From an uncultured Lachnospiraceae bacterium (GTDB taxonomy: Bacteria; Bacillota; Clostridia; Lachnospirales; Lachnospiraceae), in assembly GCA_902797565.1 (NCBI GenBank), contig CADBTO010000343.1, positions 1-15,717 of the forward strand: 15,717 nucleotides of DNA, read 5' to 3'. Both the position numbers and the translations under genes were made by a program. The first letter of the stretch is position 1; each line of letters begins with the position of its first letter. Below are positions 1 to 6,971 of the stretch, in pieces. Below the pieces are notes generated by a model that was not told the DNA's origin, ran no database searches, and worked only from the letters and a program-made list of their open reading frames with translations.

Positions 1-78
1 AGGGATTTGGGCCATATGCACAGGTTGATTGCGGAATTGTGGCGTATCATTTCGAATTGGGATCCGGCAGGAACGTGA
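1..78 (+). CDS. Possible C-terminal end of an unknown gene (cut by window edge)
   Basis: Frame 1 is open from the first base to a TGA at 76-78 and would encode 25 residues ending in NWDPAGT. The composition (Leu, Ile, Trp, Arg, Glu) looks like a helical protein tail, but 25 open codons can occur by chance. I do not recognise the family. No clear terminator follows: a T-run at 105-111 has no convincing stem before it. It lies 94 bp upstream of the cupin gene. Confidence 0.35.
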   Translation, partial: RDLGHMHRLIAELWRIISNWDPAGT

Positions 79-172
79 AGGTACTATGAGGGCTGGTGCA
101 GGCTTTTTTTCGATTGCTTTTCTATGCAGGAGCGTGGGCCGGGAAGCGGTTTAGAATCAGGAGGGATGTGCA

Positions 173-523
173 ATGATTCGCAGGGCAGATGAATGCAGGG
201 TGGAAAACAAGGAGCATATGCGGGGTGGGGATGGCACGGTGGTCATTACAAACTGCATCACCGATGGGAAGGAGCTGAACGGGAAGGGACGGTTGTTTTC
301 CCGTATTACGCTGAATCCGGGATGCAGCATCGGGTTCCACGTCCATGAGGGAGAGAGCGAACTCTTCTATATTATGAAGGGTACAGCGGAGTACAATGAT
401 CAAGGAAAGATTGTAGAAGTCTCTGCCGGAGATGTCACGATCTGTCCGGACGGTGCAGGGCACGGGATCGCGAACCGGACGGATGAGGTGGTGGAAGTTA
501 TGGCGGTGATTGTTTTTTCGTGA
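173..523 (+). CDS. Small single-domain cupin protein
   Basis: This 116-residue protein is a single cupin_2 beta-barrel. Cupin motif 1 is visible as H56-x-H58-x4-E63-x6-G70, and motif 2 as PDGAGH with H97 followed by N101, so all the usual metal ligands (two His, Glu, third His) are present. Small cupins of this type bind a divalent metal and serve as isomerases, dioxygenases or sugar/ligand-binding proteins; the substrate cannot be told from sequence. The start is well supported by AGGAGG at 159-164, 8 bases before the ATG. There is no signal peptide, so it should be cytoplasmic. It lies 121 bp upstream of an alcohol dehydrogenase in the same orientation, with a long stem-loop between them, so co-transcription is possible. 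The fold assignment is firm and the function open. Confidence 0.88.
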   Translation: MIRRADECRVENKEHMRGGDGTVVITNCITDGKELNGKGRLFSRITLNPGCSIGFHVHEGESELFYIMKGTAEYNDQGKIVEVSAGDVTICPDGAGHGIANRTDEVVEVMAVIVFS

Positions 524-564
524 GTGCAGTTGCTGGAGCGACGTATCCTCACGCAGTCACAGGG

Positions 565-603
565 GATGTGTCATGCATCAGCGTGTCTGATGCATGACAC
601 ATT
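565..603 (+). repeat. Perfect 16-bp inverted repeat between cupin and alcohol dehydrogenase genes
   Basis: Bases 566-581 and 587-602 are exact reverse complements around the 5-base loop CGTGT, and a further G-T pair is possible at 565/603. The following bases are ATTAGTAACG, without a T-run, so this is not a classical intrinsic terminator. It ends about 40 bases before the dehydrogenase ATG. It could be an operator palindrome, an mRNA-processing or stabilising hairpin that uncouples the two genes, or a degenerate terminator. The structure is seen directly; its role is inferred. Confidence 0.7.
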
Positions 604-644
604 AGTAACGATATTGTTTAAGCACACAAAGGAGTTCTTAAATC

Positions 645-1739
645 ATGAAGTTCTATATGCCAACAAGGGTATTTGATGAGTATGGCGGGTGCGTGGCGGC
701 ACATGCGGCGCAGCTGGCTTCTTTTGGGAAACGGGCGCTTGTTGTCACGGGGAGGCATTCTGCGAAGGCGAATGGTTCGTTGGAAGATGTGGCGGCAGCA
801 TTGTCGGAGCATGGCACGGAGTACTGCGTGTTTGATGAGGTGGAAGAGAATCCTTCGATTGAGACGATCATGAAAGCAAGGGATTTTGGCGTGGCAGAAG
901 GGGTGGATTTTGTGATCGGAATCGGGGGCGGTTCCCCATTGGATGCGGCAAAGGCGATTGCGCTGATGATCCGGCATGCTGATGCGGATGCCAGCTATCT
1001 GTATGACAGGGAGGCGGAGACAACGGCGCTTCCGGTTGCTGCAATTCCGACCACCTGCGGTACGGGTTCCGAGGTCACCGGGGTTTCGGTGCTGACCGAC
1101 CATAAGAAGCGCACGAAGGCGTCTCTGCCGCACCGGATTTTCCCGGATCTGGCGCTTGTAGACGGGAAGTATCTTTTCGGGAAGGATGGGAATGTGCCGC
1201 TGGATATGATCCGGAACACATCGTTTGACGCATTGGCTCATATGATCGAGAGTGATCTGACGACCGCGACGGATGACTACAGCAAGATGGTGACAAATGA
1301 AGGGCTTGCGGTCTGGGGCAGGCTGAAGCCGGTGCTGCGCGGGGAGGAAGCGCTTTCTCCGGAATCAGCACAGCTTCTGATGCGGGCATCTACCTATGCG
1401 GGGATTGCGATTGCGCAGGCAGGGACGGCGATTCCGCATGCGCTGAGTTATATCCTGACTTATGAGGATGGCATTCCCCATGGAAAGGCGGCAGCGTACT
1501 TCCTGCCTCGATTTGTGCAGGAAGCGCCGGAGGAAGACCGGCAGCGGATTTTGCGCCTGACGGGTTTTGAAAGCATGGATGCGTTTGCGGGATTTTTCAC
1601 GGAGATCTTTGGAGAAGTTTCTGTGGCGAAGGAGAGCCTGGAACGCACGTTCGATACGGTATTCAGTAATCCGGTGAAGCTTGCGAGTATCAGTTTTCCG
1701 ATGGATGAAGCAGTACTGCGCCGGATCGTTTGGGGATAG
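645..1739 (+). CDS. Iron-containing alcohol dehydrogenase family protein
   Basis: The 364-residue protein belongs to the Fe-ADH/dehydroquinate-synthase-like superfamily, which interconverts alcohols or diols with aldehydes or ketones using NAD(P). The nucleotide-binding signature GIGGGSPLD lies at 92-100, followed by PTTCGTGSEVT (135-145). The four metal ligands of the family are all present: D195 and H199 in FDALAH, H265 in AIPHALSY and H279 in GIPHGKA. Length matches family members such as lactaldehyde reductase. The start follows AAAGGAG at 628-634 with a 10-base spacing. A hairpin terminator lies immediately downstream. The exact substrate (butanol, propanediol, glycerol or lactaldehyde type) cannot be assigned. 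The neighbouring cupin may act in the same carbonyl or sugar metabolism, but that is inference. Confidence 0.92.
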   Translation: MKFYMPTRVFDEYGGCVAAHAAQLASFGKRALVVTGRHSAKANGSLEDVAAALSEHGTEYCVFDEVEENPSIETIMKARDFGVAEGVDFVIGIGGGSPLDAAKAIALMIRHADADASYLYDREAETTALPVAAIPTTCGTGSEVTGVSVLTDHKKRTKASLPHRIFPDLALVDGKYLFGKDGNVPLDMIRNTSFDALAHMIESDLTTATDDYSKMVTNEGLAVWGRLKPVLRGEEALSPESAQLLMRASTYAGIAIAQAGTAIPHALSYILTYEDGIPHGKAAAYFLPRFVQEAPEEDRQRILRLTGFESMDAFAGFFTEIFGEVSVAKESLERTFDTVFSNPVKLASISFPMDEAVLRRIVWG

Positions 1740-1750
1740 CATGCGATGGT

Positions 1751-1780
1751 TGGGGACGGGTGAAACCGTCCCCATTTTGT
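1751..1780 (+). terminator. Intrinsic terminator after the alcohol dehydrogenase
   Basis: TGGGGACGG (1751-1759) pairs with CCGTCCCCA (1766-1774) around a GTGAAA loop and is followed by TTTT. It starts 12 bp after the dehydrogenase stop. On the minus strand no T-run follows, so it should act only on plus-strand transcription. The GGGGACGG...CCGTCCCC sequence resembles short REP-like palindromes that I recall from Lachnospiraceae genomes; that resemblance is from memory. Confidence 0.75.
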
Positions 1781-1829
1781 CTGCGCGATTTCGATGGGAG
1801 CGCAGCAGCTGGTTTGCTAGGCTGCTGTC

Positions 1830-3410
1830 CTATCTGGTTCTTTCTTCCGCTTCCCACCCGACCAGTTTTCGGGACTTCGAATCGAATGCCACACCGATCT
1901 TGTATAGCGTTCGCTGATCTGCCGCGAATGGCAGTGTATAATCTTTCGAATTGATTTGCTCTAATGCTGCTCTGGCAGTGTCATCCCGTTTGAATTCAAA
2001 CAGGTAGATATAATTCCGGGTTTCGACTTTGCAGTCAATGCGTCCGGAGTATGTGTGTACTTCGCAACTGGCAAACTGGCCGAGCAGTGTAAAGACAAGG
2101 TAGATCACAGCCTGGAAATAGTGCTCGAAGGGGTCTGCCTGCAGTGTATATGTGATGTTTGCGAACAGCGAGGAGAGGTCGTCCCGGATGGCGTCCAGAT
2201 TTCCCTGTTCGACATATCGGCGCAGTGTGAAGATATCGTTTCCGGAGCCGGCACCACAGTTTGATACATATTCCGGCATCAGGTTTTCCAGAAATCCATA
2301 CTTTACCTCTTCGTTTGGAAAAGATAAGGTATATTCCCGGCCGATCTTGTCAAAATCTGTAATCGTAAGATATCCTGTCTGGTACAGGAGAGGGATGGGA
2401 TCGGTTCCCTCGCCGGTATAGTCTTTCAGCATTCCATCACTGGCATAGAGGGTGTGGTCTGTAAGTTTTCGGACATCGAAGCCGGTATGGGCCAGTTTTT
2501 TCACGAGGAATGTGGGAGTTCCTGTTTCAAACCAGTAGGAAGCGAATTCACGGTCAGAAAGCGCATTCAAAAGGCTGTATGGATTATACACAGAGCATGC
2601 ATCTGGATGGAAACGGTAGCCATCGTACCTGCGTTTTAATGCAGAGATACACGCATCCTGCGTCAAATCCAGTTCCCAGGCAAGATCCATCAGTTCCTGG
2701 TCAAAATAATCCGTGAGTTCTGAGTCTGTGATTCCACAGAGGGCAGCATATTGTTTGGATAGAGAAATATCCTTGAGCTGGTTCAGGTCGCTGAAAATAC
2801 TGACCTTGTGGAATTTTGACACACCAGTGATGAAGAGAAACTGGATGGACTCATCAGCGTTCTTCAGCCTGCTGAAAAAACCTTTGAACACATCTTTGAT
2901 ATGTGTCTGCCGTGCTGGCTGGTCGATCGTGTCCAGCAGTGGTTTGTCGTATTCGTCAATCAGAACCACGCATCTTCGGTCTGTTTGACTGGCTGCCAAT
3001 TCTAAAACCTTTTGGAAACGGTCTCCCAAAGTACGAGTATGATACTCGTTGCCGTATAGCGCTTCCCAGTCTTCCAGCATCTCCTCCAGAACCGTTTCGA
3101 TCGGTGTTTCCAGATAATTATTTCCATTGAAGTCGAAGTAAAAGACTGGATGGGGCTGCCATGCATCCGGCTGCCCGTCTTCCAGTGTTTCGATTGCAAG
3201 CCCCTGGAACAGCTTGCGTTTCCCTTCCCAATAAGCTTTCAAGGTGGATAAAAGGAGGCTCTTTCCAAATCTACGGGGTCGGCTCAGGAAGTAAGGGATA
3301 TTGTTGTGTGCCAGCTGGTAGACATATTCTGTTTTATCCACATACAGGAAATGGTCATCCCGGATTTTTTCAAATCCCTGAATGCCGATCGGCAGTTTTC
3401 TTTGGTTCAT
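1830..3410 (-). CDS. AAA-ATPase-like / PD-(D/E)XK nuclease-like protein (DUF1703 type)
   Basis: The 526-residue protein has the two-domain layout of the 'AAA-ATPase_like plus PD-(D/E)XK_9 (DUF1703)' family. It opens with LPIGIQGFEKIR and FLYVDKT, then a P-loop-like RPRRFGKS (44-51) and a Walker-B-like IDEYDKP (151-157). Near the C-terminus, GRID, a hydrophobic strand, EFK and a downstream A-x3-EQI helix form the nuclease-like core. The family is common and often multicopy in gut Clostridia and Bacteroides; its role is not established and it has been suspected of mobility. I chose the ATG at 3410 because the family begins there and it lies 13 bases after the argH stop. The ribosome binding site is weak (GGA only), suggesting translational coupling to argH. 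The longer in-frame start overlaps argH and is unlikely. All key motifs look intact. Confidence 0.88.
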   Translation of the reverse strand: MNQRKLPIGIQGFEKIRDDHFLYVDKTEYVYQLAHNNIPYFLSRPRRFGKSLLLSTLKAYWEGKRKLFQGLAIETLEDGQPDAWQPHPVFYFDFNGNNYLETPIETVLEEMLEDWEALYGNEYHTRTLGDRFQKVLELAASQTDRRCVVLIDEYDKPLLDTIDQPARQTHIKDVFKGFFSRLKNADESIQFLFITGVSKFHKVSIFSDLNQLKDISLSKQYAALCGITDSELTDYFDQELMDLAWELDLTQDACISALKRRYDGYRFHPDACSVYNPYSLLNALSDREFASYWFETGTPTFLVKKLAHTGFDVRKLTDHTLYASDGMLKDYTGEGTDPIPLLYQTGYLTITDFDKIGREYTLSFPNEEVKYGFLENLMPEYVSNCGAGSGNDIFTLRRYVEQGNLDAIRDDLSSLFANITYTLQADPFEHYFQAVIYLVFTLLGQFASCEVHTYSGRIDCKVETRNYIYLFEFKRDDTARAALEQINSKDYTLPFAADQRTLYKIGVAFDSKSRKLVGWEAEERTR

Positions 3411-3423
3411 TGCATTGTCCGTG

Positions 3424-4800
3424 TCAGCTTTCCAGATATTTTTTTGCACCGGCGATTTCTGTTTCCAGTGCCGCCGCGCCGGGGCCGCCATAGGTGTTGC
3501 GTTTGTTGACGCAGGTTTCGAGGGAGATGGCGTCGTAGACGTCTGCCTCGATGACGGGGGAGAATGCCTTCAGTTCCTCAAGTGTGAGGTCATCAATGGC
3601 ACAATCCTTCTCATCGCAGGATACGACGACGCGGCCGACGATACCGTGGGCATCGCGGAAGGGGATGCCTTTGCCGACCAGGTAGTCTGCAAGGTCTGTG
3701 GCGTTCGTAAAGCCACCGGTGGCGGATGCCTTCATCACATCTTTCCGGAATGTGGTGGTTTCCAGCATATCAGAAAACAGTTCAATGCAGGCAAGTGCGG
3801 TGTCCATTGCGTCGAAAGCAAGTTCTTTGTCTTCCTGCATATCTTTGTTGTATGCAAGGGGAAGCCCTTTCATCGTCGTCAGCAGGGAGATGAGGGCGCC
3901 ATAGACCCGGCCGGTCTTACCGCGGACGAGCTCCGCGATATCCGGATTTTTCTTCTGGGGCATGATGGAGCTGCCTGTGCTGTATGCATCGTCAATCTCA
4001 ACAAAGCGGTATTCGTTGGAGTTCCAAAGGATGACCTCTTCCGAGAAACGGGACAGGTGCATCATCAGGATGGACAGGGCGGACAGGTATTCCAGCAGGT
4101 AATCCCGATCCGAAACGCCGTCCATGGCATTTTCCATTGGTGCATAGAACCCCAGTTCTTTTGCCGTGAAATCCCGATCCAGGGGATAGGTGGTTCCGGC
4201 GAGTGCACCGCTGCCCAGCGGGCAGTAGTTCATGCGTTCGAAGATGTCTGAGAGCCTGCCCCGGTCGCGGCGGAACATCTCAAAATAAGCCCCCAGATAA
4301 AAGCCCAGGGTCACAGGCTGTGCTTTCTGCAGGTGTGTGAAGCCAGGCATGTAGGTCTGCCTGTGTTCATCCATCAGATGGCAGAGGACGGACAGGAGCT
4401 GTTTCAAAGCAGCATCCGTTTCTTTCACTTTCTTCCGCGTATAGAGCCGCATATCCAGTGCAACCTGGTCGTTCCGGCTCCTGCCGGTGTGGAGTTTCTT
4501 GCCGGCGTCGCCGACGCGCTGTGTCAGGACAGCTTCTACGAAGCTATGGATGTCTTCATAGCTGCTGCTGATTTCCAGCGTCCCTTCTTCGACGTCTTTT
4601 CGGATCGAAGAAAGTCCGTCTAAAATTGCAGAGGCGTCTTCTTTGGACAGGATGCCCTGCTTTTCGAGCATCTTTGTGTGTGCCATAGAGCCTGCGACAT
4701 CTTCATAGAAGAGACGCTGGTCAAAGAGGATGGATGCGTTGAATGCGAAAACCTTCTGGTCGGTTTCTTTTGTAAAGCGGCCGCCCCAAAGCTGTGCCAT
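3424..4800 (-). CDS. argH: Argininosuccinate lyase
   Basis: This cytoplasmic enzyme cleaves argininosuccinate to arginine and fumarate, the last step of arginine synthesis. The 458-residue length is normal. Signatures are LWGGRF near the N-terminus, HTGRSRND (104-111), FTHLQKAQP with His156, and the fumarase/lyase signature GSSIMPQKKNP (276-286). The chosen ATG (MAQLWGGRF) has AAAGGAG 8 bases upstream. A second in-frame ATG seven codons earlier, at 4821, has its own AAAGGAG with 7-base spacing, so two nested starts are possible; family alignments favour the shorter. argG is not in the window. The gene sits between queH (upstream) and the DUF1703-type gene. Its leader contains two tandem structured repeats that include ribosome-binding-site sequence, hinting at control at RNA level. 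Confidence 0.97.
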   Translation of the reverse strand: MAQLWGGRFTKETDQKVFAFNASILFDQRLFYEDVAGSMAHTKMLEKQGILSKEDASAILDGLSSIRKDVEEGTLEISSSYEDIHSFVEAVLTQRVGDAGKKLHTGRSRNDQVALDMRLYTRKKVKETDAALKQLLSVLCHLMDEHRQTYMPGFTHLQKAQPVTLGFYLGAYFEMFRRDRGRLSDIFERMNYCPLGSGALAGTTYPLDRDFTAKELGFYAPMENAMDGVSDRDYLLEYLSALSILMMHLSRFSEEVILWNSNEYRFVEIDDAYSTGSSIMPQKKNPDIAELVRGKTGRVYGALISLLTTMKGLPLAYNKDMQEDKELAFDAMDTALACIELFSDMLETTTFRKDVMKASATGGFTNATDLADYLVGKGIPFRDAHGIVGRVVVSCDEKDCAIDDLTLEELKAFSPVIEADVYDAISLETCVNKRNTYGGPGAAALETEIAGAKKYLES

Positions 4801-4827
4801 AGTGGTTGCTCCTTTCTTCATTAACAA

Positions 4828-4926
4828 ACTCCTTTGCGTACGATTGCCGTGCGGGCCGCGCACGCCCGGAGTCTGGATTTTTGAAGACTCCTTTGTGCAC
4901 ATATGCCGCGCACACCCGGAGTCTGG
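4828..4926 (-). repeat. Two tandem imperfect repeats in the argH leader, each able to pair ACTCC with GGAGT
   Basis: Copy 1 (4828-4876, 49 bp) and copy 2 (4887-4926, 40 bp) share both ends, ACTCCTTTG and CCGCGCACrCCCGGAGTCTGG, and differ by a 9-bp gap and substitutions in the middle. In the minus-strand transcript each unit runs from GACTCCGGG to GCAMAAAGGAGT-like sequence, so an anti-Shine-Dalgarno ACTCC can pair with the AAGGAGT ending the same unit. In copy 2 an inner stem TGTGCGC/GTGCACA, with one G-U pair, closes around GGCATAT. In copy 1 an inner CGTGCG/CGCACG stem is available. The argH-proximal copy supplies the ribosome binding site of the upstream argH ATG at 4821. Repeat and pairing are seen directly; a regulatory role is inferred. 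Confidence 0.75.
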
Positions 4927-4933
4927 TTGAAAA

Positions 4934-5638
4934 TTATGCCGGGCCATTCGATTGTTTCCGGCGCTCCCGTTCTTTGGCAGAGAAGATGCAGCCGCAGTAA
5001 TCCTGACGGTACATACCGTATTCCCTGGAAATTTCGCAGGAGCGCAGGTAGCCATTTTTCTTTTTGAAGTCTGATGGCAGGAAGGGGACACCGCAGGACT
5101 CTCCGGCTTCCTTCCCGATGGTATTGAGCAGCGCGGCATCCTTCAGTGGAGAGATCGTCAGGGTGGTGGTGAAAAAGTCTGCACCGATGCGCGCTGCGGC
5201 TTTTGCGGCTTCGGAGAGCCGGAGCTCGAAGCAGGCCCTGCAGCGGCGTCCCCGTTCCGGTTCGTCTTCCAGTCCTTTGGATTGGGCATAAAAACGCCCG
5301 GTTTCATAATCGCCTTCGAGGAAGTGAACAGGATGCCTGGTCGGGAAGATTTCGATAAAATGTTTCTGTTCTGCAGCCCGTTTTCGGTATTCCTCTTCCG
5401 GGTATATATTCGGATTATAGTAAAATACAGTAATTTCGAAAAACTCTGATAAAGCCTCGATGCAATAGGTGCTGCAAGGGGCGCAGCAACTGTGCAGCAA
5501 CAGGCGAGGCGGCCTGCTGTCCGCTTCAGCGCACGTTTGATCGTTTTTTTCTGTGTTTTTCGTGTTTTCTTTTTTTTTCAGGCGCGTGAGTGCCTGGATG
5601 GTCTGCTCCATCAGGAGCTGGTAATTCTGTTTGTTCAT
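4934..5638 (-). CDS. queH: Epoxyqueuosine reductase QueH (DUF208)
   Basis: QueH reduces epoxyqueuosine to queuosine in tRNA, the final step of queuosine synthesis, and is the non-orthologous counterpart of QueG. The 234-residue protein carries the family cysteines: vicinal C51-C52 with C55 and C59 in LLHSCCAPCSTYC, C133 and C136 in RRCRACFELRL, and C215 and C217 in QDYCGCIFS. In the family, cysteines and an aspartate coordinate an Fe-S cluster and an iron. The first 42 residues are a charged, Lys/Asn/Glu-rich extension. The ATG at 5638 lies 9 bases after the upstream DUF5688 stop with only a weak ribosome binding site (TTGGGT), which suggests coupling. A tRNA-modification gene near a tRNA gene is notable, but tRNA-Thr is not a queuosine substrate (Asn, Asp, His and Tyr are). 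Confidence 0.93.
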   Translation of the reverse strand: MNKQNYQLLMEQTIQALTRLKKKENTKNTEKNDQTCAEADSRPPRLLLHSCCAPCSTYCIEALSEFFEITVFYYNPNIYPEEEYRKRAAEQKHFIEIFPTRHPVHFLEGDYETGRFYAQSKGLEDEPERGRRCRACFELRLSEAAKAAARIGADFFTTTLTISPLKDAALLNTIGKEAGESCGVPFLPSDFKKKNGYLRSCEISREYGMYRQDYCGCIFSAKERERRKQSNGPA

Positions 5639-5647
5639 AAACCCAAT

Positions 5648-6598
5648 CTAAATTACGGATATCGCGTTTTTGGCGCGGTCATACTGGTACAGGTTTTGTG
5701 ACAGGAAGTCTTCTTTACAAGGAAGCTGGCCGGTGCCCTCCCGAACCATGTGCCGGAGGCTTTCCTGCGGCAGCGGATAATGCTCCGGAATCAGGATCAC
5801 TTCATGGATGGAACTTGGAATGATGTAGCACCGTTCCATCTGTCGTTTTTCTGTAAATTGCCGCAGCAGGTTTTCGTACAGGATGGTACCCGCACCGTGG
5901 TGTTTTTTGTTGTTGGTCAGAATAAAAATTCCATCTGCAGGGGAATCCGGATCATCGGATTCTGGCAGAGTGTCAATCGTATATTCTTCCGGGCCGGATA
6001 GATCTGCTACATGTCCAAGAGGTATAAAGATATAGGGCAGTAGTGCAGGTGTATTACTTATGGCATCGGAAAAACATTTCTGCGGTGTGGACTCCCATCG
6101 GGCGATATGGCTGTTTTCGACCAGGAAGCTGGAACAGTAGGCATCGTTTTCTTCCATAAGCACCCGGAATACGACGGCCAGATCCAGATAACGGATGCAA
6201 GGCAGATCGTGCAGCTGCCGGGCGTTCCTGGCATAATTTACCAGGCGGCATGTGATGCGGTGCGAAGCCCAATCATAGTCCGATAGAAAGGAAAAATCAA
6301 TCGCGTATTTCTCTTCTACGGATTCATAAAGGGACATGATCTCGTCGGCTGCGTCCAAGACACGTCCTGCTTCTGCATAATGGCTGTAAAAGTGGCTCAG
6401 ATGGAAAGAAGGTGAAATCCCGGCTTCCCGGTTCTGTATCACAAGACAGTCTATCGTCTTTCCATTATTTGCAACCAACTGTTTATGATGTACTGTAATG
6501 AGATCATTGGCAGGAAATCTGCCACGAAGCTCTGAAATCAGAGCATCCCGAAATGTATTGTATGCTTCTTTCTTGCATGCTGCTTTCTTCATAATCAT
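5648..6598 (-). CDS. DUF5688 family protein
   Basis: The 316-residue protein matches DUF5688 as I recall it: a DCLVIQN strand, then SPSFHLSHFYSHY, DEIMSLYE, DFSFLSDYDWASHRITCRLVNYARN, IRYLDLAVVF, the 'ENSHIARW' segment and NTPALLPY, in that order. The function is unknown. There are no signal peptide or membrane segments, so it is probably cytoplasmic. In the family these proteins often occur in several copies per genome and the C-terminal part resembles a peptidase-like or regulatory fold, but I cannot support a reaction. The ATG at 6598 is preceded by AGGAGGGG (6604-6611), a strong site; an internal MKK start at 6592 is also possible. The longer upstream reading frame would run almost into the tRNA gene and is less likely. 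It precedes queH by 9 bases. Confidence 0.82.
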   Translation of the reverse strand: MIMKKAACKKEAYNTFRDALISELRGRFPANDLITVHHKQLVANNGKTIDCLVIQNREAGISPSFHLSHFYSHYAEAGRVLDAADEIMSLYESVEEKYAIDFSFLSDYDWASHRITCRLVNYARNARQLHDLPCIRYLDLAVVFRVLMEENDAYCSSFLVENSHIARWESTPQKCFSDAISNTPALLPYIFIPLGHVADLSGPEEYTIDTLPESDDPDSPADGIFILTNNKKHHGAGTILYENLLRQFTEKRQMERCYIIPSSIHEVILIPEHYPLPQESLRHMVREGTGQLPCKEDFLSQNLYQYDRAKNAISVI

Positions 6599-6688
6599 CC
6601 ACTCCCCTCCTGACTCCAATGGAATTGAAATCCTGAAACGAGGAATGGCGGCGAAGTAACTGGGGGGTATACTTACCAAAAAGGAAAA

Positions 6689-6760
6689 GCTCCGAATCCG
6701 ACTTGAACGGACGACCTACGCATTACGAGTGCGTCGCTCTACCAACTGAGCTATCGGAGC
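6689..6760 (-). tRNA. tRNA-Thr (anticodon CGT)
   Basis: The reverse complement folds into a full 72-base cloverleaf: acceptor GCTCCGA/TCGGAGC, D stem GCTC/GAGC around AGTTGGTA, anticodon stem ACGCA/TGCGT with loop CTCGTAA (anticodon CGT, reading ACG), a 5-base variable loop, and T stem GTCCG/CGGAT with loop TTCAAGT. The discriminator is U and the CCA end is not encoded. A consensus -10 lies a few bases upstream, and no hairpin terminator follows before the DUF5688 gene. Confidence 0.97.
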
Positions 6761-6769
6761 ACATCTGTA

Positions 6770-6797
6770 ATTATAGTTCTTTTTTTTCAAAATGCAA
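6770..6797 (-). promoter_or_regulatory. Promoter of tRNA-Thr (and perhaps the downstream operon)
   Basis: On the minus strand TTGCAT (6792-6797) and a perfect TATAAT (6770-6775) are separated by 16 bp. The expected transcription start is about 3 bases before the mature tRNA 5' end. This is the only clear promoter I see before DUF5688, queH and argH, so read-through from the tRNA is possible. Confidence 0.75.
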
Positions 6798-6850
6798 GTG
6801 TTTTTTTGAAAAAATTTGAAATTTTTATTTTTTTTTTCGCAGAGGTGGTT

Positions 6851-6856
6851 TATAAT
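6851..6856 (+). promoter_or_regulatory. Possible -10 box for the lipoprotein operon
   Basis: A perfect TATAAT lies 116 bases before the lipoprotein ATG, but at 17-bp spacing the -35 position is only a T-run. The A/T-rich stretch 6776-6838, with long T-runs, may act as an UP-like element. The call rests on the -10 alone. Confidence 0.35.
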
Positions 6857-6935
6857 GGGTGAAACGGTTGATTCTGCTAGGGAAAGTGAAGAAACCGGAA
6901 TGAAAATAAGGGGATGGATTACTGACTTAATGTAA
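6855..6935 (+). CDS. Possible 26-codon small ORF upstream of the lipoprotein
   Basis: ATG at 6855 opens 26 codons (MGETVDSARESEETGMKIRG... to TAA at 6933-6935). A GAGGTGG-like ribosome binding site lies about 6 bases before. However, the ATG overlaps the proposed -10 box, so both readings cannot hold with this promoter. I recognise no homologue. It could be a short leader peptide, but chance is the simpler reading. Confidence 0.15.
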   Translation: MGETVDSARESEETGMKIRGWITDLM

Positions 6936-6971
6936 TATTAAGGCAGTACGAATAAGAGAAAGGAGTATTTT

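Noticed and set aside
88..115. Intrinsic terminator at the T-run near 105-111
   Set aside because: GGCTGGTGCAGGC before the T-run has no adequate complementary arm; only a 3-bp stem forms.
618..1241. 207-codon minus-strand open frame opposite the alcohol dehydrogenase
   Set aside because: It is antisense to a gene with all four metal ligands; composition is typical of a shadow frame.
3382..4251. 289-codon plus-strand open frame opposite argH
   Set aside because: argH motifs on the other strand are decisive; the translated product is low-quality and rich in Cys/Gly/Val with no family features.
6689..6760. tRNA gene as an integration site for a mobile element
   Set aside because: No integrase, no direct repeat of the tRNA 3' end and no foreign-looking gene cluster lies on either side in this window.
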